A stretch of DNA of 64,000 nucleotides. Origin: Halomonas meridiana. Lineage in GTDB: Bacteria; Pseudomonadota; Gammaproteobacteria; Pseudomonadales; Halomonadaceae. The notes below the pieces were generated by a model. That model ran no database searches and was not told the DNA's origin. It saw nothing but the letters and a program-made list of their open reading frames with translations. The translations under genes were made by a program, and so were the position numbers. Position 1 is the first letter of the stretch. Each line of letters opens with the position of its first letter. The DNA is taken from assembly GCF_009846525.1 (NCBI RefSeq), contig NZ_CP024621.1, positions 3,782,001 through 3,846,000 of the forward strand. Direction: 5' to 3'. Positions 53,348 through 63,719 of this stretch are shown here, one piece after another.

Positions 53348-54012
53348 TACTCAACTCCTTTTGGGGTCAGGATCAACAGCTGCCGCTCGGCGGTTTCGAA
53401 GGGTACATTCAACAGGTGGCGCTCACTCAGTGCAATGCCTTCTGGCAACTCACGCAGCTCGTCATCGGCACCGGGTCCTTTCATCGCTAACCACTGGCCG
53501 TGGGCGGCGGGCAGCGCGCGGGTCAACATTACGAAGTCGACCAAGCTAGCAAACGCCCGTGAGATGACTTGATCGAACGACTGCCCGGCGAACTGCTCGA
53601 CGCGGGCTTGGGTCGGGGTCACGTTGGTCAGTGACAGTTCCATCACTGCTTGGCGCTGAAAACGTACTTTTTTGCCATTGCTATCCAACAGCGTGACCTG
53701 CAGCTCGGGATTCAGAATGGCCAATACCAACCCCGGCAGTCCTGGCCCCGCACCCACGTCGAGAAGCGCTGGGCCATGAACGTAGGGCGCCACGGCGGCG
53801 CTATCCAGCACATGGCGCGAGACCATCTCTTCGACATCGCGCACTGCGGTGAGGTTATAAGCCCGATTCCACTTGTGCAACAGCGCCAGTAGCCCGAGCA
53901 GCTGCTCTCGCTGTGCTGCCGTCACGGATACGCCCAAATCGGCCAGTCCTTGATCCAACTTGGGCGCTACGGGGGTGGGCAACAGATCGATCAATGGCTG
54001 TAGTGCGCTCAT
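53347..54012 (-). CDS. rsmG: 16S rRNA (guanine-527 N7)-methyltransferase RsmG
   Basis: The 221-residue methyltransferase has [25 protein letters not shown] and the AdoMet loop [17 protein letters not shown] near 85-100. Its loss gives low-level streptomycin resistance in other bacteria. Overlaps the mnmG stop by 4 bp (ATGA). Confidence 0.96.
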   Translation of the reverse strand: MSALQPLIDLLPTPVAPKLDQGLADLGVSVTAAQREQLLGLLALLHKWNRAYNLTAVRDVEEMVSRHVLDSAAVAPYVHGPALLDVGAGPGLPGLVLAILNPELQVTLLDSNGKKVRFQRQAVMELSLTNVTPTQARVEQFAGQSFDQVISRAFASLVDFVMLTRALPAAHGQWLAMKGPGADDELRELPEGIALSERHLLNVPFETAERQLLILTPKGVE

Positions 54013-55913
54013 CCGTTGGCGACCTCGGTATGGCTGACCAAGCAGCGCTTTTTCAGGTGAATCAGCAGAATCGATACTGCCGCTGGCGTCACACCGGAAA
54101 TACGCGCGGCTTGCGCGAGGGTTTCCGGACGCGCTGCGCTGAGCTTCTGGCGAATCTCATGGGACAGCCCTTCCACCTTCTGATAATCCAGCTCGGCGGG
54201 CAGTGGGGTCGCTTCATGGCGCTTTAGCTTATCGATCTCATCCTGCTGACGGTCGATATAGCCTTGATATTTGGCTTGAATTTGCACCTGTTCGGCGACC
54301 GCGTCGTCGTCGATACCGCCGTGTTCCATGCCGGGTAACGCTGCGATATCGGCATAGGTCAGTTCGGGGCGCTTTAGCAAATCACTCAGGCTGTACTCAC
54401 GCGGCAGTGGTTTACCGGTCTTTTCGGCAATCTTTGCGGCTGCCGGGCTGTTGGGCTGCACCCAAGCAGTGGCCAGGCGCGCCGTTTCGCGTTCGATGGC
54501 GTCACGCTTTTGGCTGAAGGCTGTCCAACGGGCATCGTCGACCAGACCCAGCTCGCGGCCCTTTTCGGTTAGACGCAGATCGGCATTGTCTTCGCGCAGT
54601 AGCAGACGGTACTCCGCACGGGACGTGAACATACGATAGGGCTCTTTGGTGCCCATAGTGATCAAGTCGTCTACCAGTACGCCCAAGTAAGCCTCATCAC
54701 GACGTGGATACCACGCCTCGAGTTGCTTGGCGCGGCGAGCGGCGTTCAGGCCCGCCAGTAGCCCTTGGGCACCCGCTTCTTCGTAACCGGTCGTGCCGTT
54801 GATCTGTCCGGCAAAAAACAGGTTGTGGATAAATTTCGTTTCCAGCGAGTGTTTCAAATCCCGTGGATCGAAGAAATCGTACTCAATGGCGTAGCCAGGA
54901 CGCGTGATGTGCGCGTTTTCTAACCCTTTGATCGAGCGCACCACCTGCAGCTGCACATCAAACGGCAGTGAGGTTGAGATGCCGTTGGGGTAGAGCTCGT
55001 GGGTATCCAGGCCTTCAGGCTCGATGAATACCTGGTGGCTCGACTTGTCGGCAAAGCGGTGCACTTTGTCTTCAATCGACGGGCAGTAGCGCGGGCCGAT
55101 CCCTTCGATTACGCCGGAGTACATTGGCGAGCGATCTAGGTTACCCAGGATGATCTCGTGGGTACGCTCGTTGGTGTGAGCAATATGGCAGCTCACCTGC
55201 TGGGGGTGCATTTCCCGCGAGCCGAGATAAGACATCACTGGCGTTGGCGTATCGCCCGGCTGCTCTTCCAACTGCGAAAAATCGACGGTCTTGGCGTCGA
55301 TACGCGGCGGCGTGCCGGTTTTGAGCCGGTCAACGTGAAACGGCAACGCACGTAGACGTTCCGCTAACGCGTTGGAGGGCGGATCACCCGCTCGGCCGCC
55401 TCGGCTTTGATCCAACCCGATGTGGATCACCCCACCTAGGAAGGTGCCGGTCGAGAGCACGACGGACTCCGCGTGAAAGCGAATGCCGGTTTCAGTCACG
55501 ACGCCGCGTACGGTGTCGTTATCCACAATGAGATCGCCAGCCGCCTGCTGAAAAATCGTCAGGTTGGGCTGGTTTTCCAACATGCCGCGAATGGCGGCTT
55601 TGTAGCGAATGCGATCGGCTTGAGCACGAGTTGCGCGTACTGCGGGCCCTTTACGTGCGTTGAGCACGCGAAATTGGATGCCGCCTAAATCCGTGGCTAG
55701 CCCCATTGCACCGCCGAGTGCATCGATTTCTTTCACCAAATGGCTCTTGCCAATGCCGCCGATGGCGGGATTGCACGACATTTGGCCGAGCGTCTCGATG
55801 TTGTGGGTGAGCAATAGGGTTTGACAGCCCATACGAGCAGAGGCCAGTGCGGCTTCAGTTCCCGCATGGCCACCGCCGATGACAATCACGTCAAAGCGGT
55901 CGGGGTAGTTCAA
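54009..55913 (-). CDS. mnmG: tRNA U34 carboxymethylaminomethyl-modifying enzyme MnmG (GidA)
   Basis: The 634-residue FAD enzyme works with MnmE at the tRNA wobble uridine. Features are the FAD loop [14 protein letters not shown] (about 11-24), [38 protein letters not shown], a [15 protein letters not shown] stretch and a C-terminal MnmE/tRNA-binding helical region. The only suitable start is TTG at 55913, with GAGGTG upstream. Adjacent to oriC, as gidA is in E. coli. Confidence 0.96.
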   Translation of the reverse strand: MNYPDRFDVIVIGGGHAGTEAALASARMGCQTLLLTHNIETLGQMSCNPAIGGIGKSHLVKEIDALGGAMGLATDLGGIQFRVLNARKGPAVRATRAQADRIRYKAAIRGMLENQPNLTIFQQAAGDLIVDNDTVRGVVTETGIRFHAESVVLSTGTFLGGVIHIGLDQSRGGRAGDPPSNALAERLRALPFHVDRLKTGTPPRIDAKTVDFSQLEEQPGDTPTPVMSYLGSREMHPQQVSCHIAHTNERTHEIILGNLDRSPMYSGVIEGIGPRYCPSIEDKVHRFADKSSHQVFIEPEGLDTHELYPNGISTSLPFDVQLQVVRSIKGLENAHITRPGYAIEYDFFDPRDLKHSLETKFIHNLFFAGQINGTTGYEEAGAQGLLAGLNAARRAKQLEAWYPRRDEAYLGVLVDDLITMGTKEPYRMFTSRAEYRLLLREDNADLRLTEKGRELGLVDDARWTAFSQKRDAIERETARLATAWVQPNSPAAAKIAEKTGKPLPREYSLSDLLKRPELTYADIAALPGMEHGGIDDDAVAEQVQIQAKYQGYIDRQQDEIDKLKRHEATPLPAELDYQKVEGLSHEIRQKLSAARPETLAQAARISGVTPAAVSILLIHLKKRCLVSHTEVANG

Positions 55914-56400
55914 GAGACACCTCGTCTTGCGCCTGTTGGCACGGATGATGTGGTCAGCGATTCAGCGCTGTTGGAATAAGCCCGCCAGTATAAACCTCCT
56001 GTGGGTAACCGTCAGGTTTTTCCACACCCCAATCTAAGGGTTCAGTCTTTATTAATAACAAAATAAAAATAAATAAGAGAAGTTCTGTTGATGTAGTAAC
56101 TACTGGTGTGGACAAAATCTGTTGATAAGTGAGTATATCTTATATTTATCAATATTTTACATTGTTGACCTTTACGTGATTAAAGCGCGGAGTCCCTGCG
56201 TAGAAGCGGTGATGGAGCTGTGGATGAAACGTCGATTTACCCACAGCGCTGCCTGACAACGGGTTATCCACCTATGAATACCGCGCTTGTTACCGCACCT
56301 GTGAACAAGTGCGTTGGCATTACCGTTGTGCTTGGAGAAGTGCACATGCTGGGGGCTGTGGCGATATAGCCGGGTGTGTGTAAAAAATAGTATCCACAGG
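55914..56400. other. Putative chromosomal replication origin (oriC)
   Basis: The non-coding gap between mnmG and the ABC transporter holds DnaA-box-like 9-mers. TTTTCCACA (56018-56026) fits TTWTNCACA fully. One-mismatch copies are at 56000-56008, 56107-56115, 56120-56128, 56219-56227, 56237-56245, 56264-56272, 56300-56308 and 56390-56398, on both strands. An AT-rich stretch at 56041-56165, with many A/T runs, could be the unwinding element. Proximity to mnmG, rsmG and parAB, and leftward transcription of the adjoining genes, support an origin. dnaA is not in the window. No gene was found here. Confidence 0.75.
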
Positions 56401-56432
56401 CAAAAAAATGGCCTGTCAGGAAGACAGGCCAT
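56401..56432 (-). terminator. Rho-independent terminator of the amino-acid ABC transporter operon
   Basis: A perfect 10-bp stem ATGGCCTGTC / GACAGGCCAT with a 5-base loop (56408-56432) is followed on the minus strand by seven Ts. It stops leftward transcription from entering the oriC region. Confidence 0.88.
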
Positions 56433-56490
56433 CGGGTGAGTCGCTTTTTATGCTGTTTTTGCCCTGAACAGAGCGGAAATCGAGAGCGTA

Positions 56491-57249
56491 TTAGTGTTTG
56501 AGTACGCGCGCCAAAAACGACTGGGTGCGCTCGTGTTGAGGCGCATCAAAGAGCTGTTCGGGTGGGCCTTGTTCGGCAATTTCGCCCTTATGAATAAAGA
56601 TGATGCGGTCGGCCACCTCACGGGCAAAGCCCATCTCGTGGGTAACGATCACCATGGTCATGCCCTCTTTGGCAAGCTCACGCATGGCATCCAGCACTTC
56701 ACCAATCATCTCGGGATCGAGGGCTGAGGTTGGCTCATCGAACAGCATGAGGCGCGGTTCCATCGCCAACGCACGGGCCAGCGCCACCCGCTGCTGCTGG
56801 CCGCCGGAGAGCTGACTTGGGTACTTGTCGGCCTGATCGGCAATGCCGACACGCTCCAGCAGCCGCTTGGCAGTCTCTTCGGCGTCCTGGCGGCTCCAGC
56901 CGCGCACCTTCATCGGTGCGAGCGTGATGTTGTCGAGCACGCTCAAGTGGGGAAACAGATTGAACTGCTGAAACACCATGCCCACTTCGGTGCGGATGGT
57001 TTGCAGCGCCTGACTGCTTTTACCATTGGGTAGCAGCGTATTGCCGTCCACATCCAGGCTGCCTGACTGAAACTCTTCCAAGCCGTTGATACAGCGAATG
57101 AGCGTGGATTTACCGGAACCGCTGGCTCCGATGACCACGACGACTTCACCCGGCACGATCTCCAGGTCGATGTCATTGAGTACGTGCAGGTTACCAAAGT
57201 GCTTGTGGAGCTTTTGCATACGCACAATAGGCGTTTGAGTAGAGGTCAT
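56491..57249 (-). CDS. Polar amino-acid ABC transporter ATPase (GlnQ/HisP family)
   Basis: In this 252-residue ATPase Walker A is [10 protein letters not shown] (about 37-46), the Q-loop is [16 protein letters not shown], the ABC signature is [16 protein letters not shown] and Walker B is LMLFDEP. It follows the permease gene by 10 bp. It powers uptake of a polar amino acid, probably glutamine, glutamate or a related compound. Confidence 0.93.
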   Translation of the reverse strand: MTSTQTPIVRMQKLHKHFGNLHVLNDIDLEIVPGEVVVVIGASGSGKSTLIRCINGLEEFQSGSLDVDGNTLLPNGKSSQALQTIRTEVGMVFQQFNLFPHLSVLDNITLAPMKVRGWSRQDAEETAKRLLERVGIADQADKYPSQLSGGQQQRVALARALAMEPRLMLFDEPTSALDPEMIGEVLDAMRELAKEGMTMVIVTHEMGFAREVADRIIFIHKGEIAEQGPPEQLFDAPQHERTQSFLARVLKH

Positions 57250-57259
57250 TGTGCGCTCC

Positions 57260-57931
57260 TTATTGGCCGGCGAGGCCGCGGCTTTCGAGTTGACGCAGCA
57301 CCAGTGAGAGGGTCCAGGTAATGGCGAGATACATCAATGCCACCATGAAGTAGACCTCCAGCGCGGTGAAGGTGGTGGCGATATAGATCTGCCCTTGACG
57401 TACCAGCTCACTGACCCCGATGACGGAGAAGAGCGAGGTATCTTTGATACTGATAATGCCCTGGTTGCCCAGCGGTGGAATCATACGGCGCAGGGCTTGG
57501 GGCCAAATGACATACCGGAAGGACTGTACTCGGGAGAGGCCAAGCGATAGCGATGCTTCCCGCTGGCCGCGCTCGATGGACTGCACGCCGCCGCGCACGA
57601 TCTCAGAGATATAGGCACCGGAGTTGACGGCAATGGCTGCAATACCGGCGACCAACGCGTTGATAGGCCCGCCCAAGAGCTGTGGCAAGCCATAAAAAAT
57701 GAACAGTACCTGCACCAGAATGGGCGTACCACGGAACACTTCGATATAGACGATGGCTGGCCAGCGTAACCAGCGCACCGGGCTAATGCGCAAAAGACCA
57801 AAGAAAATGCCGATGAAAAAACCAATCGCCAGACCACCAAACGAAATCAGTAGGGTCCAGGGAATACCGGGTAACAAATAGGGGATCGAGCTAAACGCAG
57901 CCGACCAGTCGAACTGAAAGTTAACGTCCAC
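57260..57931 (-). CDS. Polar amino-acid ABC transporter permease (HisM/GlnP family)
   Basis: The 223-residue permease has five predicted TM helices. The HisMQ features are [21 protein letters not shown] and the EAA loop ([35 protein letters not shown], about 125-160). Only one permease gene is present, so it may act as a homodimer. Confidence 0.93.
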   Translation of the reverse strand: MDVNFQFDWSAAFSSIPYLLPGIPWTLLISFGGLAIGFFIGIFFGLLRISPVRWLRWPAIVYIEVFRGTPILVQVLFIFYGLPQLLGGPINALVAGIAAIAVNSGAYISEIVRGGVQSIERGQREASLSLGLSRVQSFRYVIWPQALRRMIPPLGNQGIISIKDTSLFSVIGVSELVRQGQIYIATTFTALEVYFMVALMYLAITWTLSLVLRQLESRGLAGQ

Positions 57932-57960
57932 GCGTTATCTCCAGGCAAGAGGAACAACGA

Positions 57961-57995
57961 CACAGGGCCGGGGGAAATGGCCGCCCGGCCCTGTG
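57961..57995 (-). other. Stable hairpin between binding protein and permease genes
   Basis: CACAGGGCCGGG (57961-57972) pairs with CCCGGCCCTGTG (57984-57995), a perfect 12-bp stem with an 11-base loop. No T-run follows. Such hairpins after binding-protein genes raise their mRNA above that of the permease/ATPase genes. Confidence 0.6.
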
Positions 57996-58036
57996 GTGAG
58001 AGTCGCTTTAAGCGTTGATGATGGCCTATGCGCTAC

Positions 58037-58804
58037 TTACTCAGCGCTGGGGGCTTCACCGAACCACTTCGTGTAGATCTCATCGTAGGTGCCATCTTCG
58101 CGCATGGCAGCCAACGCTTCGTTGGTCGGCTCTACCCACTCGCTGCCTTTGTGGAACACGATGCCGTACTGCTGACCCTCATACAGCGGGCCGACCACCT
58201 TGGTACGGCCTTCGCCACGGGTTTGCGAGAAGTAGGCAACGTTCGGCGCATCGTAAAGCACGGCATCGACGTTGCGGCCCAGCAGTGCCATGTACATATC
58301 GGCGGTGCCGGGGTAAGGCGTGATGTCGGCGTCTTCGCCGAGCTCTTGCTGGAGGAAGTCGTAGCTGGTGGAGCCGATTTTGGTTGCCACCGCCAGACCT
58401 TCTAGGTCGTCGATGGAAGACACCTCTTCGTTATCGGCGCGAACGATGATGCGCAGACCAGAATCGTAGTAGGGGTCAGAGAAGTCGACGACCTGGGAGC
58501 GCTCGTCGGTGATGGTGGTACCCGCAATGGCGATCTCCTGGCTGCCGGTTTGTACGGCGGGAATGATGCCAGAGAACTCCATGGTGGTGAGGTTGACTTC
58601 GAAGCCGGCGCGCTCGGCGACTTCGTTGATGATGTCCATGTCGAAACCGATCATTTCGCCGGTCTCGGGGTCGAGCATCTCGAAGGGCACAAAGCTTGGG
58701 TCAGTGGCCACGTTAACGGACGGCGTTTGTGCAAACGCAGTGGTACTGCCCAAGCCCAGTGTGATGGCGGTTGCCACGGCAGAGGTAGTGAGTAAGTGTT
58801 TCAT
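58037..58804 (-). CDS. Periplasmic amino-acid-binding protein of the ABC transporter
   Basis: The 255-residue protein has a signal peptide of about 25 residues (cut after TTAFA). SBP_bac_3 features follow: [56 protein letters not shown] and the C-terminal [11 protein letters not shown]. The mature protein is rich in Asp/Glu, as in halophiles. The start at 58804 is preferred to an ATG at 58816. First gene of the operon. The exact ligand cannot be read. Confidence 0.92.
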   Translation of the reverse strand: MKHLLTTSAVATAITLGLGSTTAFAQTPSVNVATDPSFVPFEMLDPETGEMIGFDMDIINEVAERAGFEVNLTTMEFSGIIPAVQTGSQEIAIAGTTITDERSQVVDFSDPYYDSGLRIIVRADNEEVSSIDDLEGLAVATKIGSTSYDFLQQELGEDADITPYPGTADMYMALLGRNVDAVLYDAPNVAYFSQTRGEGRTKVVGPLYEGQQYGIVFHKGSEWVEPTNEALAAMREDGTYDEIYTKWFGEAPSAE

Positions 58805-58953
58805 TAGTTTCCCCATGTTTTATGTGGTTTGCCGCACTGTTTATAGAATTTTTTTTCTTATAAATCGGGCAAGCAAACGTTATTGACCTTTCAACCTTGG
58901 CGAGAAACCGCCAAGGCGTCAAGTCATGGGGAAGGGGTTGCCACCAACGTTGG

Positions 58954-59307
58954 TCACACCATAAACGAGGCACCGCACCCGCAAGTCGTGGTGGCATTTG
59001 GGTTTTGGACACGAAAACGTGCGCCCGCCAGGCCCTCTTCATAATCGACCGTGGAGCCGACCAAGTACTGATACGAGAGCGGGTCGACGACCAGCGTGGC
59101 ATCGCCAAACTCAATCAGCGTGTCGTCTTCGGCAACGTTGTCCGCGAAGTCAAAACCGTATTGAAAACCTGAGCAGCCGCCACCGGTAACGTACACGCGC
59201 AGTTTCAGCGCCGGGTTACTCTCTTCAGCCATTAACGCTTTGATGCGCTTGCGTGCGCTGTCTGACAGTAACAGAGGGGTTGGAACAAAAGCTTCTGCAC
59301 CGCTCAT
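58954..59307 (-). CDS. erpA: Iron-sulfur cluster insertion protein ErpA
   Basis: The 117-residue A-type carrier has the three cluster cysteines: Cys45 ([11 protein letters not shown]), Cys109 and Cys111 (CGCGASF). It delivers Fe-S clusters to apoproteins, for example in isoprenoid synthesis and respiration. GGGAGGTACCC precedes the ATG. It lies 102 bp downstream of argC, in the same direction. Confidence 0.94.
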   Translation of the reverse strand: MSGAEAFVPTPLLLSDSARKRIKALMAEESNPALKLRVYVTGGGCSGFQYGFDFADNVAEDDTLIEFGDATLVVDPLSYQYLVGSTVDYEEGLAGARFRVQNPNATTTCGCGASFMV

Positions 59308-59409
59308 GGGTACCTCCCGCGAGCTTTAAGAACGAATAATCCGCATTGGGGGGTGATTATGGGTAATTCCCAGCAAATTGGTCAACTATTGCTGGGAATT
59401 CCTCGAATG

Positions 59410-60444
59410 TTAGGGCATCAGTGCAGGGGCGTTGAGCCCCATGTGCTCGTCAAAGCCAAACATCAGGTTGAGGCTTTGAATGGCTTGACCAGAGGCGCCC
59501 TTCACCAGGTTATCAATGACCGAGAGCACCACGACTGTATTGCCGTTACCCGGGCGGTGGACCGCGATCCGGCAGGTATTGTTGCCTTTGACGCTGCGGG
59601 TTTCCGGGTGGCTGCCGGCGGGCATCACATCCACGAACGGCTCGTTGGCGTAGCGCTGCTCGAACAGGGCCTGTAAGTCGTCGGGCTCGGCGGTCAGCGT
59701 GCTGTAGAGCGTGGCGTGAATACCGCGGATCATGGGCGTTAGATGGGGCACAAAGGTCAACCCCACCGGGTTGGGCTGCATGTCGCCCAAGCCTTGACGA
59801 ATTTCCGGCAGATGGCGGTGGCCGCCCGCGCCGTAGGCTTTCATCGATTCGCTGGCCTCGGCGAGCAGCGAGGCGACCTTAGCGCCGCGGCCAGCACCGG
59901 TCACACCGGATTTACAGTCGGCAATCAGCTGGTTTGGATCAATTAAGCCCGCTTCTAACAGCGGCAGGTAGCCGAGTTGAACGGCGGTGGGGTAGCAGCC
60001 AGGAACGGCAATCAAACGCGCTGTTTTGATCTTTTCGCGGTGCATTTCGGGCAGGCCGTAGACGGCTTCTTCCAGCAGTTCCGGCGCGCCGTGGGGTTGG
60101 TCGTACCAGCGGCTCCACTCGTCGGCATCTCGTAGGCGGAAATCGGCGGAGAGATCGATTACCCGGGTTCCGTTAGCCAGCAGCTCGCCTGCAAGCGCAT
60201 GGGCAACGCCGTGGGGCGTGGCGAAAAAGACCGCATCCATCGCGCCCAGCGCTTTGGCGTCAGGTTCGCTAAACGCCAGCGTGTCGTAGTGGCCGCGTAA
60301 ATTGGGGTACATGTCGCACACTTTCACGCCCGCCTCTGAGCGAGAGGTGATGGCTTTCACGCTTACCTGAGGATGCTGGGCCAGCAGCCTGAGAAGTTCG
60401 ACGCCGGTGTAACCGGTGCCGCCTACAATGCCAACGTTAATCAC
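59410..60444 (-). CDS. argC: N-acetyl-gamma-glutamyl-phosphate reductase
   Basis: The 344-residue enzyme performs the third step of arginine synthesis, reducing N-acetylglutamyl phosphate with [23 protein letters not shown] begins the NADP fold (about 9-26). The catalytic cysteine is in [12 protein letters not shown] (about 154), and [11 protein letters not shown] and [11 protein letters not shown] are conserved. GTG start with AAGGAG 8 bases upstream. The argC-erpA neighbourhood is known in pseudomonads. Confidence 0.96.
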   Translation of the reverse strand: MINVGIVGGTGYTGVELLRLLAQHPQVSVKAITSRSEAGVKVCDMYPNLRGHYDTLAFSEPDAKALGAMDAVFFATPHGVAHALAGELLANGTRVIDLSADFRLRDADEWSRWYDQPHGAPELLEEAVYGLPEMHREKIKTARLIAVPGCYPTAVQLGYLPLLEAGLIDPNQLIADCKSGVTGAGRGAKVASLLAEASESMKAYGAGGHRHLPEIRQGLGDMQPNPVGLTFVPHLTPMIRGIHATLYSTLTAEPDDLQALFEQRYANEPFVDVMPAGSHPETRSVKGNNTCRIAVHRPGNGNTVVVLSVIDNLVKGASGQAIQSLNLMFGFDEHMGLNAPALMP

Positions 60445-60479
60445 AAACCACTCCTTGTGTGCTTCGCACAGCCAACGCT

Positions 60480-60541
60480 TGAATAATTAACAGCCTAATG
60501 AGTGTGGCCAGGCTGTTGAAGTGTATCCAGCTATGATACAC
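60480..60541. promoter_or_regulatory. argC/clc divergent region with a half ARG box and two dyads
   Basis: TGAATAATTA at 60480-60489 matches 10 of 14 positions of the enterobacterial ARG box, 36 bp before the argC start. Inverted repeats AACAGCCT/AGGCTGTT (60489-60496, 60510-60517) and GTGTATC/GATACAC (60521-60527, 60535-60541) follow. Possible operators; roles inferred. Confidence 0.35.
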
Positions 60542-60581
60542 AAGAGAGCCAGCGCTTAAGAGCGCTGCGCAACGCGAGACA

Positions 60582-62414
60582 ATGAAACGAACAACAAACG
60601 CAAGGACGGACGTTGTGGCACGTTTTTCTCGGTCAGATTTCACTCTAGAGAGCTTTCGCCGCCAGTTGGCGAACGTGGATGCCTTACCGCAGCTGTGTGT
60701 GCTGGGGTTGGTGTCTGGGGTGATTACTGGGGCAGTGATGGTGGCGTTTCGCCTGCTGCTTGAAGCCGGGGCGGTGCTCTATATGCCGGAGGGGGATCCG
60801 GAAGCCTTCGAAGGATTGTCACCGTGGCTGAGAGCACTTCTGCCGATCGTCGCCGTCACATTGATTGGCCTGTTGCTATATCGGCAGCGCTCCGCTGCGC
60901 GCAAGCTCGGGGTCAGCCATGTGATCGAGCGTCTCACCTATCACCAGGGGCGTTTCCCACTGCGTAATTGGCTGAACCAGTGGTGGGTGGGGGTCGTCTC
61001 CGTGTTGGGTGGCTTGTCTGCTGGGCGCGAAGGCCCTGCGATTCATTTAGGTGCGGCGGCTTCCAGCGGGTTAGGGCTAAAGCTGCGGCTGCCCAATAAC
61101 AGCTTGCGGGTGCTGGTGGCCTGCGGCACGGCAGCAGGCATTTCGGCCTCGTTCAACACGCCCATCGCTGGGGTGATCTTTGCCATGGAAGTGGTGATGA
61201 TGGAGTACACCCTGATGAGCTTTATGCCGGTGATCTTAGCCTCCACTATGGGCGCGCTGGTGGCGCAGGTGATGTATGGCAACGAGCCTGCCTTTCGGAT
61301 TCCTGAGGTGGCGCTAGGCTCGCTGATGAACCTGCCCTGGATCGTCATTGTTGGCTTGGTGATTGGGTTAATGGCAGGCGTATTTATCCATATCTCTCGC
61401 AGCCAGCGCTTACAAAAATTGCCGTTGTGGTTGAGATTAGGAGTGGTGGGTGTGGCCACTGGGGCGTTGGCGTGGCGGTTCCCTGAGATTCAGGGGATCG
61501 GCTACGACAGCGTCGCCGCAGCACTGAATAATCAGCTGACGATCACGGTGCTGCTGGCGCTGATGGTGGCCAAGCTGCTGATGACGGCGATAACCGTGGC
61601 AGGCGGTGTGCCCATCGGCATTATCGGCCCGGTGCTGGTGGCGGGGGCGGCCACTGGTGCGCTCGGCGGCATGCTCGGCGGTTGGTTATGGCCCGAGAAA
61701 GCTGCCGATCCGGGCATTTACGCCATGCTCGGCATGGCGGCGATGATGGGGGCTGTCCTTCAGGCGCCTCTTGCTGCACTAATGGCGCTATTAGAATTGA
61801 CGCATACACCCAATATTATGCTGCCAGGAATGCTGGTCGTGGTGGTGGCCTGCTTGACGTCGCGCCAGCTGACGGGCTGTGAAGGTTTCTTCATTAGCTC
61901 GGTGCGCTACGGTTTACACCCGCTGCAGCAGCCGCTGATGCAGGCGCTCTCCCGAGTATCGGTTCCGGCGGTGATGGAGCGCCAATTGGTGCGTACCGAA
62001 CGGATGATTACGCCAGACCAAGCCCGCCGCTTGCTGGAAACCAACCCCATGTGGCTGGTGATCGAGCGCTCCAGTGACGACAAGCCCGTGCTGGCGCTGA
62101 AGGCAGCGGAGCTTGCCCGCTGGCTGCTGGAGCACGATGAGGCACTCGATGGCGAAGCACCGCCGGAGGATGAGCTGGTAGATCTGTTGGAGATTCCCGG
62201 CCAGCGGCTGGAAATGGCGCCGATTGGTTTGCAGGCCACGCTATCGGAGGCGTTTTTAAAGCTTCAAGACAGTGCGCTTGGGGCACTGTACGTCGTACAT
62301 GGCTATCGACCAAAGCAGCAGCGAATTTCAGGTATCATTACCCGGGGCGCGATCGAGCGTTATTACCACTACACTGACGCTCGACAGCCGGATGTCCGTG
62401 ACACTGAGCCCTAG
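60582..62414 (+). CDS. ClC-family chloride channel/transporter
   Basis: The 610-residue protein has a ClC core of about 430 residues. The gating glutamate is in GGLSAGREGPAIHLG (about 145-160), and PIGIIGPVLVAGAATG (about 345) stands for the third filter segment. The first filter GSGIP is replaced by KLGVSHV, so anion selectivity may differ. The remaining 150 or so residues form a cytoplasmic CBS-like tail. An alternative GTG start at 60615 has a better ribosome site (AAGGA, 8 bases upstream). It may move chloride or other anions during osmotic change. Confidence 0.88.
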   Translation: MKRTTNARTDVVARFSRSDFTLESFRRQLANVDALPQLCVLGLVSGVITGAVMVAFRLLLEAGAVLYMPEGDPEAFEGLSPWLRALLPIVAVTLIGLLLYRQRSAARKLGVSHVIERLTYHQGRFPLRNWLNQWWVGVVSVLGGLSAGREGPAIHLGAAASSGLGLKLRLPNNSLRVLVACGTAAGISASFNTPIAGVIFAMEVVMMEYTLMSFMPVILASTMGALVAQVMYGNEPAFRIPEVALGSLMNLPWIVIVGLVIGLMAGVFIHISRSQRLQKLPLWLRLGVVGVATGALAWRFPEIQGIGYDSVAAALNNQLTITVLLALMVAKLLMTAITVAGGVPIGIIGPVLVAGAATGALGGMLGGWLWPEKAADPGIYAMLGMAAMMGAVLQAPLAALMALLELTHTPNIMLPGMLVVVVACLTSRQLTGCEGFFISSVRYGLHPLQQPLMQALSRVSVPAVMERQLVRTERMITPDQARRLLETNPMWLVIERSSDDKPVLALKAAELARWLLEHDEALDGEAPPEDELVDLLEIPGQRLEMAPIGLQATLSEAFLKLQDSALGALYVVHGYRPKQQRISGIITRGAIERYYHYTDARQPDVRDTEP

Positions 62415-62442
62415 CAAAAAGCCCACCGCCTAAGGAGAGACC

Positions 62443-62874
62443 ATGTACGAATGGGTAAAGGCCATTCATTTGATGGCCGTTGTGACTTGGTTTGCCGCAC
62501 TGTTCTACCTGCCAAGACTTTACGTGTACCACGCCATGGCCCGGGACAAAGGCGATGAGCAAGCAATCACGTACTTCAAAACCATGGAGCGTAAGCTCTA
62601 TCGCGGCATCATGACGCCATCGATGATCCTGGTGCTGATCTTTGGTGGTTGGATGCTCTATTTGGTGCCCGCGTGGTTTAGCCAGGGCTGGATGCACGTT
62701 AAGCTCACGCTGGTCGTGCTGTTGATTGCCTACCACCACGTTTGCCTGATCTATCTGAAACAGTTTGACCAGTCGCGCTGCACCAAGAGTCACGTATTCT
62801 TTCGCTGGTTCAATGAAGCCCCTGTGATTGCGTTGGTCGCGATTATTCTCCTGGCGGTTGTGAAGCCCTTTTGA
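62443..62874 (+). CDS. hemJ: Protoporphyrinogen oxidase HemJ
   Basis: The 143-residue membrane protein has four TM helices. MYEWVKAIHLMAVVTWFAALFYLPRL (with His9), KLYRGIMTPSM and MHVKLTLVVLLIAYH are HemJ signatures. It oxidises protoporphyrinogen IX late in haem synthesis. Its stop overlaps the thiD start (TGATG), and hemL follows. Confidence 0.93.
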   Translation: MYEWVKAIHLMAVVTWFAALFYLPRLYVYHAMARDKGDEQAITYFKTMERKLYRGIMTPSMILVLIFGGWMLYLVPAWFSQGWMHVKLTLVVLLIAYHHVCLIYLKQFDQSRCTKSHVFFRWFNEAPVIALVAIILLAVVKPF

Positions 62875-63683
62875 TGCGCCAACCCCTTCCCCCCGTCGTT
62901 TTAGTGTTAGCGGGTCATGACCCCACGGGCGGTGCCGGACTGATCGCCGACAGCGAAGCCATTGCTGCCTGCGGCGGTTGGGCGGTGACGATCCCCACGG
63001 CGATGACCGTGCAGAACTGCCATAACGTCTCTAGGGTGATGCCCGCCGACCCTGGTGCCATGCGGCAAATGGCCGAAGCCGTCGGTGATATGCAGGTTGC
63101 CGCGATCAAGCTCGGCCTGCTGGCGGATGAAGCTACGCTACGCGCTGCGGAGCAGATCATTCGCCGTTTTCCTGGGGTACCCGTGGTTGCCGATCCGGTT
63201 CTCAAAGCCGGGGGAGGCACTATGTTATCCACAGCTGCTTTGCAGTCGCTCTACCGTGATCGGCTGCTACCGCTTGTGGATATCTTAACCCCGAACCGCT
63301 TTGAGCTAGCGGCGCTGACGCCTGAGATCCATGAGCCTTATGACGATACCGCCCGTGCGGTGTCACTACTGTCTCAGGGTTGCCAAGCGGTGCTGGTGAC
63401 GGCAACGGATGACCCATTACCCGGTACGGCACAGCAAGTGGTGCATACACTGCATTCGCCCGACACCACTCGCCAGTGGCAATGGCCGCGGCTGCCGGAA
63501 GTATTTCATGGTTCCGGCTGTACGCTCGCGGCAGCCTTGGCAGCGCGCCTAGCGGTAGGTGAGCGCTTACCAACGGCGTGCGAACAGGCGCAGCACTTTA
63601 CCTGGGAGAGCTTGTCTCACGGCTACCAGCCCCCGAGCGGGCAGTGCTTGCCGAATCGCTTGCCACGCCCCGTGCGCTTTTGA
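62874..63683 (+). CDS. thiD: Hydroxymethylpyrimidine/phosphomethylpyrimidine kinase
   Basis: The 269-residue ribokinase-like enzyme of thiamine synthesis has VLVLAGHDPTGGAGLIAD at the start, VVADPVLKAGGGTML, DILTPNRFELAALT and the anion-hole/catalytic HGSGCTLAAALAARLA. It sits between hemJ and hemL, an arrangement also known in pseudomonads (thiD-thiE-hemL), but thiE is absent here. Confidence 0.93.
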   Translation: MRQPLPPVVLVLAGHDPTGGAGLIADSEAIAACGGWAVTIPTAMTVQNCHNVSRVMPADPGAMRQMAEAVGDMQVAAIKLGLLADEATLRAAEQIIRRFPGVPVVADPVLKAGGGTMLSTAALQSLYRDRLLPLVDILTPNRFELAALTPEIHEPYDDTARAVSLLSQGCQAVLVTATDDPLPGTAQQVVHTLHSPDTTRQWQWPRLPEVFHGSGCTLAAALAARLAVGERLPTACEQAQHFTWESLSHGYQPPSGQCLPNRLPRPVRF

Positions 63684-63719
63684 TCTCATTGGTAGTAAGT
63701 CATTTATATAGAGGATGCC

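Noticed and set aside
56172..56432. 86-codon open frame on the minus strand inside the putative oriC
   Set aside because: It has no ribosome site and an odd composition, and it overlaps several DnaA boxes and a terminator.
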